DNA from: Acidimicrobiales bacterium
GTDB taxonomy: Bacteria > Actinomycetota > Acidimicrobiia > Acidimicrobiales > Aldehydirespiratoraceae
Assembly: GCA_029263195.1 (NCBI GenBank)
Contig: JAJCXX010000058.1
Span: forward strand, 1 to 63,604
Direction: 5' to 3'
Length of the DNA: 63,604 nucleotides
The notes beneath the pieces are model-generated. The model was not told where the DNA came from. It saw nothing but the letters and a program-made list of their open reading frames with translations, and did not search any database. Below, one piece after another: positions 8,085 to 17,040 of this stretch. Each line of letters starts with the position of its first letter. The stretch's first letter is position 1. Position numbers and translations under genes: made by a program.

Positions 8085-10430
8085 GTGAGCGGTCATACAG
8101 ATTCCCCCAGCCGAGCCAACGACCAATCAGCCGCCGCGGAGCCGCTGCCCCTAATGCCCATCCCTTCGGGTGTCGTGTTTCCCGAGATGGTCGTGACCAT
8201 CGTCCTCGAGAGCGACGAAGCCGCAGCCGCAGCCGACGCCGCGACCAGCGGCGAACTCGTGCTCGTGCCCAGAATCGATGGCCGCTATGCCACGGTCGGT
8301 ACTGTGGCTCGAATCGAGGATCGGGGCACACTGGGCTCTGGAGCGCCAGCGCTCACCATTCGGGCGACTCATCGGGCCGTCATCGGGGCGGGCGTGGCCG
8401 GGGCTGGCGATGCCCTGTGGGTCGAGATCACCCCGGTCAAGACCATCGCCACCGACCGCACGCCCGTGTTGGCCAAGCAGTACCGCGACACCGCCAAGGC
8501 TCTGCTGGCCAGTGTCGGAGGGCGCTCCAATCTCTCCTTGCCGCCAATCGACGACCCCGGCCAGCTGGCCGACACCGTGGCCTACTGGCCGGACCTTTCT
8601 GTCGACCAGCGCGTGGAGCTTCTCGAAACGATCGACATCGACGACCGCCTCGCCCTCGCCACCCGCTGGGCCGCCGAGGCGCTGGCCGACCTGGAAGTGG
8701 CGTCCTCGATACAGAGGGAGGTCGCCGACGGCATGGAGAAGGACCAGAGGGAGGCGGTGCTACGGCGTCAGCTGGCCGCCATCCAAGCCGAGCTCGGTGA
8801 AGACGAGACCAATGTCGTGGCCGAGTTCAGGGCCAGACTTGCCGCTCTCGAAGAGAGCGTGACCACCAAGGCGCGCGACGCTATTGCCGCAGAGATCGAT
8901 CGTCTTGAACGAGCCGGCGAACAGAGCCAGGAAGGCAGCTGGATTCGAGGGTGGCTCGACACCGCGTTCGAGGTCCCATTCGGCGAGATCTCTGAGGAGC
9001 GAATCGATCTCGACCAGGCCCGCTCCATTCTTGACCGCGACCACACTGGCCTCGAGGACGTCAAAGAGCGGATCGTCGAGCACCTCGCGTTGCGTAAGCT
9101 CCGTCTCGACCGTGGCGTCGAGACGCCGGGCGCCGCCGCCATTCTCACTCTCGTCGGGCCGCCGGGGGTAGGCAAAACCAGCCTCGGTGAGTCGGTGGCC
9201 GAAGCCCTCGGGCGGAGCTTCGTGCGGCTGGCCCTGGGGGGCATTCGCGACGAGGCCGAAATCCGGGGCCATCGCCGCACTTACGTCGGCGCCCGACCCG
9301 GGCGCCTGGTCAAAGCCCTGACCGAGGCCGGAACCATGAACCCCGTGGTGTTGCTCGACGAGCTCGACAAGGTCGGTGCGGACTACCGCGGCGATCCATC
9401 AGCCGCCTTGCTCGAGGTGCTCGACCCCGCCCAGAACCACAGCTTCCGCGACCACTACCTCGAGTTCGAGCTCGACCTGTCTCAAGTGGTCTTCATCGCC
9501 ACCGCCAACCGCGTCGACACCATCCCCGGGCCGCTACTCGACCGTGTCGAGCTGATCGAGATCGACGGCTACACCGACGACGAGAAGACGGTCATCGGTC
9601 GCCGCCACGTCCTGCCGCGCGTCCTGCGCGAGACGGGACTCGCGGACGGCGACATCGAGATCGACGACGAGGTGCTCGAAGCCATCGTGGCCGACTGGAC
9701 CCGCGACGCCGGCATGCGCACCCTCGAACGTCATCTGGCGAAAGTGGCCCGCAAGGCCGCCACCCGCCTGGTGGCCGACCCGGACACCTCCCCTATCGTC
9801 ATCGACATCGACGAAGTGCGCGAGGCCCTGGGGCGACCGATCCCCCGTGAGGATCTCGCCGGGCGCTCGCTCGCACCCGGTGTGGCCACCGGTTTAGCCG
9901 TGACGGGGGCCGGCGGCGACGTATTGTTCGTCGAGGCCACCCACATGCCCGGCGAGCCCGGGCTCACGCTCACAGGCCAACTCGGCGACGTCATGAAGGA
10001 ATCGGGTGAGCTCGCCCGCTCGTATCTCCGCTCTCACGCAACCGACTTGGGAATCGACAACGCAGACCGCCGGTTCCACGTCCATTTCCCCGCTGGGGCG
10101 GTGCCCAAGGACGGCCCATCGGCCGGGGTGACTATGACCACGGCATTGGTCAGCCTCCTCACCGGCCGTGCGGTACGACCCAAGGTGGCCATGACAGGCG
10201 AGATCAGCCTCCATGGCCAAGTACTGCCCATCGGTGGCGTGAAACAGAAACTGCTCGCCGCCCATCGAGCCGGCATCACCGAAGTGATCCTGCCCGCCAA
10301 GAACGGTGACGAACTCGAAGACGTGCCCACGCCGGTGCGCGACGCGCTCACCGTCCATCTCGTCGACAACGTCGACCAAGTGCTGGCGATCGCCCTCGAG
10401 CCTGCAACCCCAGGCCCAACCGCCCCCTGA
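8085..10430 (+). CDS. lon: ATP-dependent Lon protease
   Basis: About 781 residues. An N-terminal LON substrate-binding domain (PLMPIPSGVVFPEMVVTIVLES), a coiled helical middle, an AAA+ module with Walker A GPPGVGKT (358-365) and Walker B VVLLDELDK, and a C-terminal protease domain make up the full family architecture. The catalytic Ser679 (PKDGPSAG) and Lys722 (GGVKQKLL) dyad is present. I prefer the GTG at 8085: a GGAGGG precedes it by 4 bases, and the numbering then matches E. coli Lon exactly. The frame is open from an ATG at 8064. Lon degrades misfolded and regulatory proteins in the cytoplasm. The divergent RHH gene and the tandem octamer suggest local control. Confidence 0.95.
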   Translation: MSGHTDSPSRANDQSAAAEPLPLMPIPSGVVFPEMVVTIVLESDEAAAAADAATSGELVLVPRIDGRYATVGTVARIEDRGTLGSGAPALTIRATHRAVIGAGVAGAGDALWVEITPVKTIATDRTPVLAKQYRDTAKALLASVGGRSNLSLPPIDDPGQLADTVAYWPDLSVDQRVELLETIDIDDRLALATRWAAEALADLEVASSIQREVADGMEKDQREAVLRRQLAAIQAELGEDETNVVAEFRARLAALEESVTTKARDAIAAEIDRLERAGEQSQEGSWIRGWLDTAFEVPFGEISEERIDLDQARSILDRDHTGLEDVKERIVEHLALRKLRLDRGVETPGAAAILTLVGPPGVGKTSLGESVAEALGRSFVRLALGGIRDEAEIRGHRRTYVGARPGRLVKALTEAGTMNPVVLLDELDKVGADYRGDPSAALLEVLDPAQNHSFRDHYLEFELDLSQVVFIATANRVDTIPGPLLDRVELIEIDGYTDDEKTVIGRRHVLPRVLRETGLADGDIEIDDEVLEAIVADWTRDAGMRTLERHLAKVARKAATRLVADPDTSPIVIDIDEVREALGRPIPREDLAGRSLAPGVATGLAVTGAGGDVLFVEATHMPGEPGLTLTGQLGDVMKESGELARSYLRSHATDLGIDNADRRFHVHFPAGAVPKDGPSAGVTMTTALVSLLTGRAVRPKVAMTGEISLHGQVLPIGGVKQKLLAAHRAGITEVILPAKNGDELEDVPTPVRDALTVHLVDNVDQVLAIALEPATPGPTAP

Positions 10431-10501
10431 CCGACATCTTGGCCGTGTGCGGGCGGCCGCCTCAGACGACTGCCGCGCGTCGCGACGACGGCACATTCTC
10501 A

Positions 10502-10645
10502 ATGGAGGTGCGAATCCCTGAACCGGCCAGGATCACCACCTGGGCCGACAACGCCCCTATCCGCTGCGAGTCGACCTGCTGGATCATCATCGGCCCCGAC
10601 CCCCGCGCCCGAACCGACGGCCTCGAAATCCACATCAGCGACTAG
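10502..10645 (+). CDS. Possible small ORF or gene remnant
   Basis: A 47-codon frame (MEVRIPEPARITTWADNA...) with strong third-position G/C, in the 350-bp gap between lon and the next lipoprotein. After its stop at 10645 a shifted frame reads YLVDEQGGPVTSIEVTALP, which also looks protein-like, so this may be a degraded longer gene. No family recognised. Confidence 0.25.
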   Translation: MEVRIPEPARITTWADNAPIRCESTCWIIIGPDPRARTDGLEIHISD

Positions 10646-10778
10646 ATCGACCCCGACACCGAGGTATCTGGTCGACGAACAGGGCGGGCCGGTCACAAGC
10701 ATCGAGGTCACCGCGCTGCCGACGCTTCATCGGTGAGGGCGGCGGGCGACTGCGAGCGCAAGCGCTGTGACCTAACGT

Positions 10779-12071
10779 GTGCCGATGGGTTGGCGGACGA
10801 TCGGCGTGCTGGCGGTGGTGACGTTGTCTGCGTGTTCCGATGGCGGCGAGGCGCTGCCGGCGGAGCCACCACCCGAGTGCGGCTCTGAGGTCGACTTCTT
10901 CGGTTTGCCCGCACGTGCCCATCTCGGAGCGGACGAACAGATCGACTGGATCGTCGAGACCGGCGTGATCGGTACTTCGGACCTTGCGAACTACAGGGTC
11001 TGCGATTCCGAAGCGGACGAGCCATGGGCGTTCGAGGCGACGCGGCTCCATGAGGGAATCATTACCATCGACATCGACCGCGATGGGATCGACGATCTGT
11101 TCCTCTTCGGCGGTACGTGGGCCACCGGCGTGCCGTCCGAGGTCTTCGTGCGGCCTCCCGGATTGGACACGTTGGTTCCTCTCGTGGACCCCGAAGGGCG
11201 CCTGGTGGACTTGAGCAGCACTGCGTGGGTCCCGGAGTCTGGGGAGGCGTCGTCGCGGTGGTATGGGTGCGGGGACCTCGACGGTGACGGCCGTCGAGGT
11301 GTCGCTCGCGGCACCTACGTCGTGGAGGGCGACACCGTCACATGGAAGGGCGACGAGCTGACCATCGAGGATGGCCGCGTGAACGCCTCAGCGCCGGTGG
11401 CGGGTACGGAACGGTTCGACGAGGACGACCCGTGGTCCACGCCAGGCGACTTCTGTGTCTCGGCCGAGACGGCCCGGAGTTCGCCGGCCCCGCCCGAGAA
11501 CCTGTGGCCGCTTGCGGTCTTCGACTTCATGGACTGGGACGCGCAGCCTGGCTGGGAGCTCCAGGAAGCGGTGTACCCGTTGGAGGGAGGTTGGCCCGGC
11601 CCGCTCATGGAAACGGTGGAGTGGTTCAATGAATACGACCGCCTCGTCGACATCGGCAACGGCGTCCGGCAGGGGTTCTACCTCACGGTCGCGGGGCACT
11701 CGGCGGGTTTCGACGACTTTCGTATGCGGTCGATCTACGAAGACCTTGTCGCGATCGAATCGATCAACGATCGCGAGTCCCTTGCATGGGTCAGCACCGA
11801 AGGCGAGGGCTACGTGACGATCATGTTGAAGATCAACGAGGAGTTCACCGTTGCGGTCGGCGCCGGAGCGATGGCACTCGACGAGGTCCGAGAGATCGCC
11901 GGTCGAGTGCGGCTGGTCGACGCCGACGATTGGGTCGCCAACGGCGGCAGGTTCATCGAGTGCGTCTGGCTGACGCCCGGCTGCTCGGCTATCCCGCCGA
12001 AGTATCAGCCGACCACAACCACGACTCGCCCCACCCCAGAACTATCGACCACAACCCTCGACCCCGGGTAG
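10779..12071 (+). CDS. Large lipoprotein with FG-GAP/EF-hand-like segments
   Basis: 430 residues from the GTG at 10779 (an ATG two codons later is equally good). The signal peptide ends in a lipobox (VVTLSAC). Two short Asp-rich stretches, DIDRDGIDDLFLFGG and GDLDGDGRRG, resemble FG-GAP or dockerin-like calcium loops of surface proteins. The C-terminus is a Thr/Pro-rich tail (TTTTTRPTPELSTTT). I do not recognise a catalytic domain. It is probably surface-exposed. It stands alone, between lon and a tRNA scar. Confidence 0.65.
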   Translation: MPMGWRTIGVLAVVTLSACSDGGEALPAEPPPECGSEVDFFGLPARAHLGADEQIDWIVETGVIGTSDLANYRVCDSEADEPWAFEATRLHEGIITIDIDRDGIDDLFLFGGTWATGVPSEVFVRPPGLDTLVPLVDPEGRLVDLSSTAWVPESGEASSRWYGCGDLDGDGRRGVARGTYVVEGDTVTWKGDELTIEDGRVNASAPVAGTERFDEDDPWSTPGDFCVSAETARSSPAPPENLWPLAVFDFMDWDAQPGWELQEAVYPLEGGWPGPLMETVEWFNEYDRLVDIGNGVRQGFYLTVAGHSAGFDDFRMRSIYEDLVAIESINDRESLAWVSTEGEGYVTIMLKINEEFTVAVGAGAMALDEVREIAGRVRLVDADDWVANGGRFIECVWLTPGCSAIPPKYQPTTTTTRPTPELSTTTLDPG

Positions 12072-12171
12072 CCCGCTCCGTCGAGCCGGATCGCCGTCAC
12101 GAGGAACCTACAAAAGCCCTGGAAAACAGCATTTTCCGACACGTGTCGACACTCGCCGATATGGGCTTTGA

Positions 12172-12220
12172 CGAACTCATAACCAGAAGGCCGCAGGTTC
12201 AAATCCTGCCCCCGCCACCA
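12172..12220 (+). tRNA. Truncated tRNA(CAT) 3' half, probable attachment-site scar
   Basis: The sequence from the anticodon loop (ctCATaa) through an anticodon 3' strand (ccaga), a variable region, a complete T-arm (gcagGTTCAAATcctgc) and the acceptor strand ending CCACCA is a tRNA 3' half with a CAT anticodon. The 5' half is absent: the bases just upstream (gacgaa) cannot pair with ccaga, and no ggcggg acceptor strand lies within 100 bp. The break falls in the anticodon loop, a common core limit of tyrosine-recombinase att sites. It is not a functional tRNA gene. The antisense reads NLRPSGYE, a well-known spurious peptide of such tRNAs. Confidence 0.75.
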
Positions 12221-12289
12221 AGCGAAAGGTCCGGAGACTCAGCGATTCAGGTCAGACCAGCTACACCGGGGATCCGACAGTCCCGCGCA

Positions 12290-12892
12290 TCATCCGGTGA
12301 AGCTTTCGGGGGGAAGTTGTGCCTTGAGGGTGTCGGAGCAGTGTTCGAGCACGGTTGGGTCGGCGAAGAATTGGTATTCGACGCTGGTGGCTTGCGCGAG
12401 GGCAACGATTTCGTAGGCGAGGCGGGCCACGGGGGTTTGGGCCGGCATTTCACCTGCGGTCACGGCTGCGCGTAGTTCGTTGGCTGTGAGGTCGTGCAAG
12501 GAGCGGAGCACCTCGGCTAGCCGATCGTGTATGGGTCCGGGGCGGCCTGCGTACGCGGCTTGGGCTGTGGTGAAGAAACAGCCGCCGGGCGTGTCGCTGC
12601 ATGAGATGTCGCGGAGGTAGCGGTCGAGGAAGTCGCGGATGCGGACCAGCCCGGGTGGGGCTTCGAGGGCAGGGCTGACGACACGTCGGGAAAAGGAGTC
12701 GACGGCATGGTCGATGACGGCCAGCTGGATTGCTTCTTTGGAGCCGTAGTGGGCAAAGACTCCGGCCTTGCTCATTGAGGTTGCTACGGCGAGCCGGCCG
12801 ATGGTGAGAGCATCCAGCCCGTCCACAGCAGCGATCTCGAAGGCGGCCCCCATGATCTTGTTCCGGGTTTCATTGCCATGAACGCGTCTCAT
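12290..12892 (-). CDS. TetR-family transcriptional repressor
   Basis: 200 residues from the ATG at 12892 (MRRVHGNETRNKIMGAAFEIAAVDG). The open frame runs further upstream, but across the operator. Residues ~10-55 form the TetR helix-turn-helix (LTIGRLAVATSMSKAGVFAHYGSKEAIQ in part). The C-terminal ligand domain contains PGGCFFTTAQAAYAGRPGP. It is divergent from an SDR/hydrolase fusion gene, with a perfect 11-bp inverted repeat between them, so it most likely represses that gene and itself until a small ligand binds. The ligand is unknown. Confidence 0.88.
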   Translation of the reverse strand: MRRVHGNETRNKIMGAAFEIAAVDGLDALTIGRLAVATSMSKAGVFAHYGSKEAIQLAVIDHAVDSFSRRVVSPALEAPPGLVRIRDFLDRYLRDISCSDTPGGCFFTTAQAAYAGRPGPIHDRLAEVLRSLHDLTANELRAAVTAGEMPAQTPVARLAYEIVALAQATSVEYQFFADPTVLEHCSDTLKAQLPPESFTG

Positions 12893-12952
12893 GTCGGTCA
12901 ATGTTGCTCTCCCGTGTTCTGGCGCCGGGGCAGCCCAGTCGAGTGTAGTCAT

Positions 12953-12987
12953 ACGAACGATCGTCTGTATAGTATGCGATCGTTCGT
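12953..12987. promoter_or_regulatory. TetR operator, perfect 11-bp inverted repeat
   Basis: ACGAACGATCG at 12953-12963 is repeated as its exact reverse complement at 12977-12987, with a 13-bp spacer that contains TATAGTATG. It lies between the divergent TetR gene and the SDR/hydrolase fusion, and overlaps likely -10 elements on both strands. Each arm also contains its own CGATCG core, so two dimers could bind. The regulator assignment is by position. Confidence 0.75.
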
Positions 12988-13013
12988 TTAGCTTACATAA
13001 TCGGAGACGCGGA

Positions 13014-14849
13014 ATGAGTGCAGAACTAGAAGCGGACACGTTTGTTGCTGGAGCGACCGGACTGATCGGCCGGTGGCTTCTCTGTGAGTTGACCCGGCGG
13101 GGGCGAGTCGTGGCGGCGTTGGTCCGCGAAGCGACTGAGCGCGCGCCCGAACTCCGTGCCTGGGTTGCCGCTCACGACGGTGTGAGCGAGCGACTCATCG
13201 TGATGCAAGGCGACCTGACCGAACCCGAGCTCGGTCTTTCGTCGGCTGATGAGGATCGTCTGAATCAGGTTTGTGACGTGTACAACGTGGCCGGCCAGAT
13301 GGCCTTCGGTCTCAGCCTCGAAGAGGCCCGCATCGTCAACGTGGATGGCGCTCTGGGATTGGCGGAATGGGCCGAGAAACGTCCACACCTGCGGCGCCTC
13401 GTTCATGTAAGTGGTTACCGGGTGGGCGCCGACGGTTCCCGAATCGCCGACGTCCCGTCCCCAGAGGAGATGCTCGAGCTGGTGGCGGCTTCCGGCGCAT
13501 ACGAGGCGACAAAGCTCGAAGCCGATCGTCGCCTACAGGCCTTGTCCTTGGAACGTGGTCTCCCGCTCACCATCGTGAATCCGGCCACTGTGATCGGTGA
13601 CTCCGTCACGGGCGAGATCACCCAGGTGTTCGGCTTGGGCGATGTGATCGAGCAACTCTGGTTGGGGAAACTCCCCGCCCTGGTCGGCTCCCCAGATACT
13701 TTCGTCCCGGTCGTGGCGGTTGATGAGTTGGCCGCCGTTCTCGCTGAGGTCGTCCAGCACGACGAGGCGGCATCACGGTCGTACTGGGCGCTCGACCCAA
13801 CGACCCCACCACTGCCGGCGCTCATCGAACAGGTGGGAAAGCGGATCGGCGTCTCGGTGCCCAAGGTCAGGCTCCCCGTCGGGCTGGTACGGCGCCTGCC
13901 TCGGGTCCTGACTGGCGTAGAGCCGGAATCGCTGAGCTTTCTCAGCGAGGACCGCTACGACACCGACAGCTACCGGGCCATTCGAGAACAGGCGAATCTG
14001 TCAAACACGCCGGCCACCGATGTCGTCAATCGCTGGACCGACTACCTCATCGCCAGTCGATTCTGCAGGCAGAAACCCCACGGGCGGTTCGAGTTCACCG
14101 ACTTGGCAGGATCGCGCACCCTCCTGCAATCACAAGACAACCCCGAGGCGCTGCTCCTGCATGGGCTACCCCTGGACGCCACCTGTTGGGCGAGCGTGAC
14201 CGAGTTGGTCTCGGCACCCACGGCGCTCGCCGACCTACCCGGGGTCGGACGATCATCACCACTGCCCGGTCGCCGGTTCAGCTGGGAGACGTGGGACGAC
14301 TGGATGGACCTGCTCCTCGATCGGATCGCCGACTCGCAACCCATAACGTTGGTCGGGCACTCGTTCGGTTGTGCCCTAGCCGTGAGAGCCGCTCACCGTT
14401 TACCGGAGCGCATAAGCGGCGTCGTCGCAGTCTCACCATTCTTTCTTCAGCCCAGACCCCCCTGGGTTGTGCGCTCCTCATCGCTGCCGGTCGCCGTGCT
14501 ACGTCGCGCCTCGGCCCAGCGTCTCGAGAAGATGTCCACCCCTGTCAACAGTCCCCAGCCTGCTGACGCCTATTACGCCGCTGCTCAGAACCTCCGCCGG
14601 CGCGGTGTCGCCCGACATGTCAGCGCTGCGCTGCGTGCCGTGTCCAGCAGCGAGTCTCGAGCTCTCCTGCAAGCCCAGCTCGAAGACCTCCAGGTTCCGG
14701 TCCGCCTCGTCGTCGGCCAACACGATCCGATCCAACAACCCAGCTCTCACCCGACATTCATCATCGCCGGCGCCGGACACAACCCCCACATCTCCCACCC
14801 CGCGGCAGTCGCCGAACAGATCCAGCGACCTGTCATGGCGTGTTGGTGA
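13014..14849 (+). CDS. Fusion of NAD(P)-dependent extended SDR and alpha/beta hydrolase
   Basis: 611 residues from the ATG at 13014, preceded by gcggaatg; the frame is open further upstream through the operator. The N-terminal ~350 residues form an extended short-chain dehydrogenase/epimerase (GATGLIG at 13-19, active-site Y163-x3-K167). The C-terminal ~220 residues are an alpha/beta hydrolase with oxyanion start LLLHGLPLDATCW, nucleophile elbow GHSFG (Ser450) and a late GAGHNPH histidine. The fusion suggests one enzyme reduces or oxidises and the other hydrolyses the same compound, such as a lactone or ester. Expression is probably controlled by the divergent TetR. The substrate is unknown. 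Confidence 0.85.
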   Translation: MSAELEADTFVAGATGLIGRWLLCELTRRGRVVAALVREATERAPELRAWVAAHDGVSERLIVMQGDLTEPELGLSSADEDRLNQVCDVYNVAGQMAFGLSLEEARIVNVDGALGLAEWAEKRPHLRRLVHVSGYRVGADGSRIADVPSPEEMLELVAASGAYEATKLEADRRLQALSLERGLPLTIVNPATVIGDSVTGEITQVFGLGDVIEQLWLGKLPALVGSPDTFVPVVAVDELAAVLAEVVQHDEAASRSYWALDPTTPPLPALIEQVGKRIGVSVPKVRLPVGLVRRLPRVLTGVEPESLSFLSEDRYDTDSYRAIREQANLSNTPATDVVNRWTDYLIASRFCRQKPHGRFEFTDLAGSRTLLQSQDNPEALLLHGLPLDATCWASVTELVSAPTALADLPGVGRSSPLPGRRFSWETWDDWMDLLLDRIADSQPITLVGHSFGCALAVRAAHRLPERISGVVAVSPFFLQPRPPWVVRSSSLPVAVLRRASAQRLEKMSTPVNSPQPADAYYAAAQNLRRRGVARHVSAALRAVSSSESRALLQAQLEDLQVPVRLVVGQHDPIQQPSSHPTFIIAGAGHNPHISHPAAVAEQIQRPVMACW

Positions 14850-15411
14850 CCGCCTGGATGCTCTCGTCTAGTAGCTCGGTCAGGTGGATCCGTCCGGCGT
14901 CTCGCTGCCAGTGTTCGAGGGCGATATCCAGGGCGATGAGGCAGACCGCGGCGGTCGCGTCATCGGCGACGCTGGGGTGCTTGCGTCCCGCGACCGAAGC
15001 GATCGCAACGGCCAGCTCTACGCGAGCTTCGCGATCTTGGTGCGCAGCAGTCGCCCAGATCGACGGTTCGGAGTAGACGAGTCGGAGGCGGCGCAGGAAC
15101 AGCTCACGGTCGTCGCGCTCGGCGAGCCCGACGACGACAGCGTCTCTGAACGCTTCGACTACTGGCTGTCGGCCGAGCCGCTCGTCGAGCTCGGCGTCGA
15201 TGATCAAGTCCCGCTCATCCCACAGCACAACGTTCTCTTTGGTACTGAAGTGCCGGTAGATCGTCGAAGGAGAAACACCACAGGCGTCGGCGATGGCTTC
15301 GATGGTGGTTGCGTCGAACCCGTCCGCCTCGAACAGGTCCACCGCTGTCGCCTGCACGAGGCGCATTGCCTGGAGCCGGTTGCGTTGACGAAGCGACAGC
15401 TTTGGCACCAT
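14833..15411 (-). CDS. TetR-family transcriptional repressor
   Basis: 192 residues. The N-terminal helix-turn-helix (TTIEAIADACGVSPSTIYRHFSTKENVV in part) is canonical; the C-terminal ~130 residues form an all-helical ligand domain. The ATG at 15411 lies 26 bp from an 8-bp perfect inverted repeat that overlaps the promoter of the divergent membrane operon. Its last 17 bp overlap the end of the convergent SDR/hydrolase gene. It probably controls the two-gene membrane operon and itself. Confidence 0.88.
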   Translation of the reverse strand: MVPKLSLRQRNRLQAMRLVQATAVDLFEADGFDATTIEAIADACGVSPSTIYRHFSTKENVVLWDERDLIIDAELDERLGRQPVVEAFRDAVVVGLAERDDRELFLRRLRLVYSEPSIWATAAHQDREARVELAVAIASVAGRKHPSVADDATAAVCLIALDIALEHWQRDAGRIHLTELLDESIQAVTNTP

Positions 15412-15436
15412 TCAACCAGCTTACCACCGATCGAGT

Positions 15437-15471
15437 GTCACTGTTGAAGTGACAGTGACTTCCAGTATAAT
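15437..15471 (+). promoter_or_regulatory. Promoter with embedded TetR operator, leaderless start
   Basis: GTCACTGT (15437-15444) and ACAGTGAC (15452-15459) form a perfect 8-bp inverted repeat with a 7-bp spacer. A -35 element TTGAAG (15444-15449) lies inside it, and a consensus -10 TATAAT (15466-15471) follows after 16 bp. Transcription would begin near 15478, which is the GTG start codon itself, so the mRNA should be leaderless. Binding of the divergent TetR would block the -35 box. Confidence 0.75.
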
Positions 15472-15477
15472 GATCGA

Positions 15478-15720
15478 GTGACCTCCACCGAAGAACGCAT
15501 CTCGATCCAGCCCACCAGCCCCAAGAGTCGGGGTGAGGTGTTCATCGAAAAACTAATCGTGGACGCTCTAATCACCACCGCAATCGTTTGGGGTCTCGTC
15601 CTGCTGGGCGAACCGGTACTGCACGTCCTGGCGAGCCCTCTGTTCATCATCCTCACGCTCGCCGGAATGGCACACCTGACCTTCAAGGCCCTTCGCCACG
15701 ACCCGAACACCGCCACATGA
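15478..15720 (+). CDS. Small membrane protein
   Basis: 80 residues from a GTG that coincides with the predicted transcription start. A polar N-terminus precedes two hydrophobic helices (LITTAIVWGLVLLGEPVLHVL and FIILTLAGMAHLTF) and a short tail. Family not recognised. Its stop overlaps the start of the acyltransferase-like membrane protein by 4 bp (ATGA), so the two form one unit. Confidence 0.65.
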   Translation: MTSTEERISIQPTSPKSRGEVFIEKLIVDALITTAIVWGLVLLGEPVLHVLASPLFIILTLAGMAHLTFKALRHDPNTAT

Positions 15721-16832
15721 CCGACCAGACAGCGGACCCCCGCCCAACGACGCGTGTCGGTGGGCGGATCGTGGGACTCGACATTGCTCGCGCGTTCGCC
15801 ATTGTCGGAATGGTGATCGTGAACTTCAAGGTCACCATGAGCGCCGAAGACAGCGGCCCCCAGTGGCTCCGAACCTTTGCCGCTCTGTTCGACGGCCGAG
15901 CTGCTGCGACCTTCGTTGTCCTCGCCGGCATCGGCGCCAGCCTCGGTTCACGCCGCGCCCGCCACAACGAAGATCCCACTCAACAGCGTGCCGCCCAGAT
16001 GACGCTGGCCAAACGGGCACTGTTTCTGTTCGTGCTCGGTTGGGCGTTCTTCCCGGTCTGGCCAGCCGACATCCTGCACTACTACGGCCTCTACCTCGCC
16101 GTCGGAGCCATCGTCCTGTTCGCGCCCAGCCGCCGCCTCATCACCCTTGCGGGAGCCGCGATCGGGGTGGCGTTGCTGTTCATCGTCAGCTTCGACCCGT
16201 TCGCCAACTGGAACCTCGATGACTACTCCTACCAAGGCATCACTACCCCGACAGGCTTCTTCCGCAACCTTTTCTTCGACGGCTTTCACCCCGTCTTCCC
16301 ATGGGTTGCCTTCTACCTGTTCGGCATGTGGTTGGGCCGCACCGACCTGCGCGACGCCGCGTGGCGGCGCACCCTCGCGATCCGAGCCGCGGTCGTCGTT
16401 GCCGTCACGGAAGCCGCGGCCTGGTTCATGTTGGGCCCGAAAGGCTCCAGCCTCGACGAACTCGACGACGAGAGCTGGCGCTGGCTGTTCACCGTCGAAC
16501 CCATCCCCCCGCTGCCGCTCTACCTCGCCGCAGGCGCCGGCACCGCCGTCCTGGTGATCCTCGGCTCGATCTGGCTCGGCCAACGGCTGTCGGCGCGGGC
16601 CGCCGAGCCGCTGGTGTCTACCGGTCAGCTCGCTCTCACCGTCTACCTCGCCCACGTCTTCGTGGGCATGGGCATCCTCGAATTGGTGGGCCGCCTCGAT
16701 AACCAATCCCTCGAATGGGCCGTTGCCACCAGCGTCATCTTCTCGCTGGCTGCCATCCCTTTCTGCTGGGCGTGGCGGCGCCGCTTCGACCGAGGACCGC
16801 TCGAATGGGTCATGCGCCGAGTCGCCGGATGA
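15717..16832 (+). CDS. DUF418/DUF1624-type polytopic membrane protein
   Basis: 371 residues from the ATG at 15717, which overlaps the preceding stop. The N-terminal signature GRIVGLDIARAFAIVGMVIVNF and about ten membrane helices match the acyltransferase-like DUF1624/DUF418 group, related to heparan-glucosaminide N-acetyltransferase. The C-terminal helices (TGQLALTVYLAHVF) are the DUF418 type. Members are membrane proteins thought to move acyl groups across or at the membrane; the substrate here is unknown. The operon is probably controlled by the divergent TetR. Confidence 0.78.
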   Translation: MTDQTADPRPTTRVGGRIVGLDIARAFAIVGMVIVNFKVTMSAEDSGPQWLRTFAALFDGRAAATFVVLAGIGASLGSRRARHNEDPTQQRAAQMTLAKRALFLFVLGWAFFPVWPADILHYYGLYLAVGAIVLFAPSRRLITLAGAAIGVALLFIVSFDPFANWNLDDYSYQGITTPTGFFRNLFFDGFHPVFPWVAFYLFGMWLGRTDLRDAAWRRTLAIRAAVVVAVTEAAAWFMLGPKGSSLDELDDESWRWLFTVEPIPPLPLYLAAGAGTAVLVILGSIWLGQRLSARAAEPLVSTGQLALTVYLAHVFVGMGILELVGRLDNQSLEWAVATSVIFSLAAIPFCWAWRRRFDRGPLEWVMRRVAG

Positions 16833-16858
16833 CCCGCCCCGCTCGCCACGGATCAGCT

Positions 16859-17040
16859 GTGAGGCCGTTCGTCCGGAAACCCAAACTGGCAGAAACGCCC
16901 GACGCCAGGGCCTACCGGATCAGACTCATCCGAAATCTCACCTTCGAGATAGTCCCCCTCACGACCACAACCGAGGCCATCGCTGCCTTGCCCGAAAGCG
17001 CAGAAGTATCTGTCGTTTGCTCGCCAATCAAGGGCTGGAA
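16859..17040 (+). pseudogene. 5' fragment of a methylenetetrahydrofolate reductase-like gene
   Basis: From a GTG at 16859 the frame gives about 60 residues containing LIRNLTFEIVPLTTTTEAIA and LPESAEVSVVCSPIKG. This matches the first two beta-strands of MetF-type TIM-barrel reductases, where a FE-x-P-P/I-P-L strand is followed by VSVT-x-SP. The homology stops abruptly at about 17040, next to an IS3-type transposase scar, so insertion probably destroyed the gene. It is not functional. Confidence 0.55.

Noticed and set aside
12005-12202. Peptide containing NLRPSGYE on the minus strand
   Set aside because: This is the reverse translation of the tRNA(CAT) 3' half, a known false ORF.
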